Origin: Desulfobacca acetoxidans
GTDB lineage: Bacteria > Desulfobacterota > Desulfobaccia > Desulfobaccales > 0-14-0-80-60-11
Assembly: GCA_022736495.1 (NCBI GenBank)
Contig: DZCR01000140.1
Location: 1 to 8,392, forward strand
Length of the DNA: 8,392 nt
Direction: 5' to 3'
Below, piece by piece: positions 5,953 through 8,392 of the stretch (the stretch's first letter is position 1; every line of letters begins with the position of its first letter). A program made the position numbers and the translations under genes. The notes under the pieces were generated by a model. The model made no database searches. It had not been told where the DNA came from and saw only the letters and a list, made by a program, of their open reading frames with translations.

Positions 5953-6520
5953 AGGACAATCTGAGGAAGACTCTGTACCGATTTTGTTGCGCAAAATTCG
6001 TGACCAAATTGGAGCTTCCAGTGTTCAAATTTCTCATCCTTTTAGGATTAAACGGAATAAAATAGTAAAAGAGGGGGAATTAGAACGAGCTATCGAATAT
6101 GCATTGAGAGCCCGTTCTGATGTTGGTGCTATTTTAATACTCTTGGATGCTGACGATGACTGTCCAGTCGAGTTAGCAAAACGGCTTAAAGATCGATCTA
6201 TGTCAAAAACATCTCTGCCAGTGGCGGTAGTTGTTGCGAATAGAGAATTAGAAGGTTGGTTTTTAGGCGGCAAAGAGTCGTTGAGGGGGATAAGATCGAT
6301 TCGAATGGATGCTATTGCTCCGCAAAATCCTGAGAGTATTAGAGGCGCAAAAGAACGCTTGAGTCTGAATATGGAGCATGGAGCAAGATATATCGAAGTT
6401 GATGACCAACCTGCATTCGCCGCTCGTTTAGATTTTGACCTTACCCGAAGTCGCTGTCGATCATTTGAGAAATTTTTAAATGATGTGCATAATCTTTTCT
6501 CAATTTTGGTAACAAATTAA
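5927..6520 (+). CDS. DUF4276-like Toprim-type protein, putative effector
   Basis: The 197-residue protein carries the two hallmarks of a Toprim-type metal site. The first is a strand-glutamate motif at the N-terminus (ILPIIEGQSEEDSVPILL, E9 with E13/E14). The second is an acidic D-x-D about 65 residues later (ILILLDADDDCP, D74 and D76). VVVANRELEGWFLGG (101-115) matches the conserved E-x-W-F-L block of the DUF4276 family, which I recall being placed with Toprim-like proteins. In Toprim nucleases these residues bind Mg2+ and cut or nick nucleic acid, so nuclease activity is the leading but unproven idea. The start at 5927 fits the internal ribosome site and the family's N-terminus; the longer frame from 5789 only adds ATPase-gene sequence read out of frame. 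It overlaps the ATPase gene by 26 bases, so the two products are probably made in fixed ratio and work together. Confidence 0.82.
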   Translation: MKTILPIIEGQSEEDSVPILLRKIRDQIGASSVQISHPFRIKRNKIVKEGELERAIEYALRARSDVGAILILLDADDDCPVELAKRLKDRSMSKTSLPVAVVVANRELEGWFLGGKESLRGIRSIRMDAIAPQNPESIRGAKERLSLNMEHGARYIEVDDQPAFAARLDFDLTRSRCRSFEKFLNDVHNLFSILVTN

Positions 6521-6601
6521 TCGATACGATATAAACATCTTGGAATTTCACCACAAACCGCCTTGCCACGAGCCGGGCCCGCCCTTATCTTTAAGGCAAA
6601 T

Positions 6602-6620
6602 CCTGCCAGGCCTGCCCAGG
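6602..6620. repeat. Short tandem near-repeat
   Basis: CCTGCCAGG at 6602-6610 is followed immediately by CCTGCCCAGG at 6611-6620. Each unit is itself close to palindromic. It lies in the GC-rich leader upstream of the DJ-1/PfpI gene. It is too short to identify as a known element. Confidence 0.35.
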
Positions 6621-6631
6621 CGTATCCATTC

Positions 6632-6672
6632 GGCCATTGCCTAAGCCGGGGTGATCCTCCTGTGCAATGGTC
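6632..6672 (+). promoter_or_regulatory. Leader hairpin before the DJ-1/PfpI gene
   Basis: GGCCATTGC at 6632-6640 can pair with GCAATGGTC at 6664-6672, giving a 9-bp stem with one G-U pair and a 23-base loop. It ends about 20 bases before the Shine-Dalgarno site. No T-run follows, so it is not an intrinsic terminator. It could be a regulatory leader structure or a protein-binding dyad. Confidence 0.35.
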
Positions 6673-6693
6673 ACCTGGGGCCGGCAACTTTGC

Positions 6694-6701
6694 TAAGGAG
6701 G
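6694..6701 (+). promoter_or_regulatory. Full-length Shine-Dalgarno site
   Basis: TAAGGAGG is an exact match to the anti-16S consensus, six bases before ATG 6708. It fixes the start of the DJ-1/PfpI gene and argues against the in-frame GTG at 6651. Confidence 0.75.
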
Positions 6702-6707
6702 CAGCCC

Positions 6708-7295
6708 ATGCCACTGGGAAAACGGTTACAAGGTAAACGCGTCGCTATTTTTGCTGAAGATCTCTATGAAGACCTGGAACTCTGGTACCCCCTGCTGCGA
6801 CTACAGGAGGAGGGCGCCGCCACCGTGGTGGTGGGACCCGGCGAGGCGCAGGAACACCATGGCAAATATGGTTATCCCGTTCCCGTGGATAAAGGCATCC
6901 AGGAAGTGGATGTGGAACAGTTCGACGCCGTGGTCATCCCGGGAGGCTACGCCCCGGATCGCATGCGCCGCCATGCCGCGATGGTCAATTTCGTGCGGGA
7001 GATGGCCCGCCGGGGCAAGATTGTGGCGGCTATCTGCCATGGGGGCTGGATGCTGGCCTCCGCCGAAGTAGTGGCGGGCAAAACCGTCACTTCCTTCTTT
7101 GCCATCAAGGATGACCTGGTCCATGCCGGAGCCCTCTATAAGGACGCCGAGGTGGTAGTGGACGGCAATCTCATCACCTCCCGCAAGCCTGCCGATCTGC
7201 CGGCCTTTCTCGCCGCCATCATCGCCGCCCTGGGGGGCGAGGTGCGCTGCCCCACGTGCCAGATGGTGCTGTACCGCGGCCAGCCCTGGGATTAG
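6708..7295 (+). CDS. DJ-1/PfpI family protein (class I glutamine amidotransferase-like)
   Basis: The 195-residue product is a full-length DJ-1/PfpI domain. The nucleophile elbow is AAICHGGWML with C110-H111, and VVIPGGYAPDRMR (75-87) is the typical oxyanion/loop segment. YEDLELWYPLLRL (20-32) corresponds to the FEDVELIYP motif of archaeal PfpI and places the conserved acid at E21. Family members are described as intracellular peptidases, glyoxalase/deglycase-like enzymes or stress chaperones; the sequence alone does not decide which. Unusual is the C-terminal extension after the domain, EVRCPTCQMVLYRG, with C181-x2-C184. It could bind zinc in an oligomer or act as a redox pair, since a single C-x2-C is half a zinc site. 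No signal peptide is seen, so it should be cytoplasmic. It stands alone between the AT-rich island and the next gene, with its own leader. Confidence 0.9.
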   Translation: MPLGKRLQGKRVAIFAEDLYEDLELWYPLLRLQEEGAATVVVGPGEAQEHHGKYGYPVPVDKGIQEVDVEQFDAVVIPGGYAPDRMRRHAAMVNFVREMARRGKIVAAICHGGWMLASAEVVAGKTVTSFFAIKDDLVHAGALYKDAEVVVDGNLITSRKPADLPAFLAAIIAALGGEVRCPTCQMVLYRGQPWD

Positions 7296-7327
7296 TGGGA
7301 CATGTCTGGGACAGGCCATGGGACATG
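7296..7327 (+). repeat. Three TGGGACA(T/G)G repeats in helical phase
   Basis: TGGGACATG at 7296-7304, TGGGACAGG at 7307-7315 and TGGGACATG at 7319-7327 are spaced 11 and 12 bases apart, close to one DNA turn. They start immediately after the stop of the DJ-1/PfpI gene. Phased direct repeats often serve as binding sites for a regulator. Only three copies, so the evidence is modest. Confidence 0.45.
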
Positions 7328-7519
7328 CGCCTAAGAAATACAGCAAAGGTTATTTATTTTAATGTCATTTCAATATATTACCATTTTATCTATTCTGGCC
7401 GGGAACTTGCATAACTTAGCCTCACCAGAGCCTGAAGCAGCGATGTTTTCAAGACTGGATTTCACGTGCAGAAACCCGGAGAGGGAAAATTACCCCTTCC
7501 TCCGGGGCCGGCGGAAGCG
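7328..7519. other. AT-rich intergenic leader
   Basis: Between the phased repeats and the last gene lies an AT-rich patch (about 7349-7395) with TATATT at 7374-7379 as a possible -10 box but no convincing -35. No hairpin followed by a T-run was found for the DJ-1/PfpI gene. From 7436 the frame of the last gene is already open, so part of this stretch may be coding if the GTG at 7466 is the true start. Confidence 0.35.
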
Positions 7520-8392
7520 ATGGAGGGAAGCAAAAGAACCGCAGACTCACCTTGGGCCGCCAAAGGCCGGGGCACGGAAGAGGAGCGACTGGACCGGGCC
7601 TTGGTGACCGGGTTGATGTTGGAGGTAATCCTGGAAACCTCCGCCCTGCAGGTGGATCCCCACAGCCGCCGCAACCTGGTGAAGACCCGCCTGAAAAACA
7701 TCATGGTGACCCATCTGGCGGGACGGGTCACCCTGGAACGCTTTCACCATCTGCTCCGGGAGTTGGACCACTGTTTCCCGCAGTATTATCCCCTGATCGC
7801 CCCCGGCTCCCCGCAAGGCCCCTTTCCTGTCGCGGGCCAGACAACGACAATCTCCCCGGCATCCGCTCCCGCCCCTCAGCCCCAGCGGGTCCTCCGGGAA
7901 GACGCGCTCAAAGCCTGGCTTGAGGATGAAATCCGGAAACTCCTGCCCCAACGGTCCCACCGCAAGCTCGGCGTAAAACGTCTCCTCGACTTTCTGCAAC
8001 GCACCCAGGGGGGCTGGTTCCGGCTCAAAGATTTTGAACAACACTTCAGAGTGGATCGCAAAACCGCCTGGGAATACCTGCAAAAATTTCTCTCTGCGGG
8101 GCTTTTGTGCCATAATCACAAACGCTCCGCCGCGGTGCGCTACGCCCTGGCCACCCGTTTTTTAGTAGTTCTGGTCGACGCCCTGGCGCCAAAATTGCGG
8201 GAAGCGCTCCCCCACTTACCTGAAAGCCATGTTGATAAGGTCTGCGACTGGCTCGTGGCCACCGGGGGCGAGCCCTTTGGGGAAGCAGAATGGCATGTCC
8301 ATCTCAAGCCCTCCCTATGCCGCCACCTCATTGCCAGTCTGCAAACGGCGGGCCTGTTGGAAGCAGTGGGGCCGGCAGAGGCCAGTCCGATG
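7520..8392 (+). CDS. Hypothetical protein with tandem winged-helix-like segments (3' partial)
   Basis: An uninterrupted frame runs from ATG 7520 to the last base of the window (291 codons), so the gene is cut by the edge. I do not recognise the family. Residues 20-93 are predicted mostly helical (RLDRALVTGLMLEVILETSA onwards), and 94-124 is a Pro/Ala-rich linker. Residues 153-200 (LLDFLQ, GGWFRLKDFEQHF, DRKTAWEYLQKFLSAGLL) have the spacing of a winged helix-turn-helix. Residues 240-282 (VCDWLVATGGEPFGEAEW, SLCRHLIASLQTAGLLEAV) look like a diverged second copy with the same S/T-AGLL helix end. This suggests DNA binding or a scaffold built of winged helices. The ribosome site is weak (GGAAG two bases before ATG); an alternative GTG at 7466 with TGGA at 7456-7459 would add 18 residues. 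Frames on the other strand across this region are shadows of this one. Confidence 0.75.
   Translation, partial: MEGSKRTADSPWAAKGRGTEEERLDRALVTGLMLEVILETSALQVDPHSRRNLVKTRLKNIMVTHLAGRVTLERFHHLLRELDHCFPQYYPLIAPGSPQGPFPVAGQTTTISPASAPAPQPQRVLREDALKAWLEDEIRKLLPQRSHRKLGVKRLLDFLQRTQGGWFRLKDFEQHFRVDRKTAWEYLQKFLSAGLLCHNHKRSAAVRYALATRFLVVLVDALAPKLREALPHLPESHVDKVCDWLVATGGEPFGEAEWHVHLKPSLCRHLIASLQTAGLLEAVGPAEASPM

Larger units (their letters stand above)
4540..6555. other. AT-rich island, likely horizontally acquired
   Basis: Composition changes visibly here. Counting one sample row, 5641-5700 has 20 G/C of 60 bases, against 40 of 60 for 2341-2400. The shift begins in the last ~100 bases of the oxidoreductase gene and ends about 35-60 bases after the Toprim-like gene. 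The block contains exactly the ATPase and Toprim-like genes. No integrase, transposase, tRNA or terminal inverted repeats were found. The borders are approximate. Confidence 0.6.

Noticed and set aside
4618..6519. CAAATTA at 4618-4624 and again at 6513-6519 as a target-site duplication around the island
   Set aside because: A 7-base AT-rich match inside an AT-rich block is expected by chance, both copies lie inside coding sequence, and no terminal inverted repeats or mobility gene accompany them.
7362..7607. 81-codon plus-strand frame starting in the AT-rich leader
   Set aside because: No Shine-Dalgarno site, no recognisable domain, and its second half overlaps the better-supported 7520 gene in another frame.
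7552..7923. 123-codon plus-strand frame rich in Gly, Pro and Arg
   Set aside because: Out-of-frame shadow of the 7520 gene; composition is typical of misread GC-rich coding DNA.
7547..8119. 190-codon open frame on the minus strand
   Set aside because: It lies opposite the continuous plus-strand frame from 7520, which has natural codon use and HTH-like periodicity. The minus-strand translation has no recognisable features.

Overview
The window looks like chromosomal DNA of a GC-rich, Gram-negative, probably anaerobic bacterium. A deltaproteobacterial (Desulfobacterota) host is my best guess. The reasons are the secreted glycine/methionine-rich protein at the left end, whose family I associate with that group, the stand-alone oxidoreductase of the type otherwise fused to selenophosphate synthetase, and GC-rich codon use with strong Shine-Dalgarno sites. 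This is a judgement from family resemblance and cannot be proved from the window.

Layout. (1) 239-757 (+) encodes a small exported protein with an OB-like core. It converges on 824-1291 (-), a stand-alone NarL/FixJ-type receiver domain without a DNA-binding output domain. (2) A divergent intergenic region with candidate promoters leads into three + strand housekeeping-type genes: a zinc methyltransferase-like protein of the UROD/MetE-C superfamily (1524-2555), recO (2661-3422) and a FAD/NAD(P)-dependent oxidoreductase (3483-4640). (3) From about 4.54 kb to 6.55 kb the composition turns clearly AT-rich. This segment holds two overlapping genes: an ABC/SMC-like AAA ATPase (4714-5952) and a Toprim-like DUF4276-type protein (5927-6520). 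(4) GC-rich sequence then resumes with a DJ-1/PfpI family gene (6708-7295). Last comes a gene that runs off the right end (7520 to window end); its product seems to carry two tandem winged-helix-like segments.

The most interesting content is the ATPase/Toprim-like pair. An ATP-powered sensor paired with a putative nuclease, translationally coupled and set in an AT-rich block between ordinary genes, is the organisation of OLD-like and PARIS-like anti-phage systems. Its function here is inferred, not shown. The other genes do not form an obvious single pathway: one-carbon/methyl transfer, recombinational repair, redox, stress-type hydrolase and regulation are mixed.

All intergenic gaps are shorter than 300 bases. 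No rRNA, tRNA, CRISPR array, transposase or convincing intrinsic terminator was seen.
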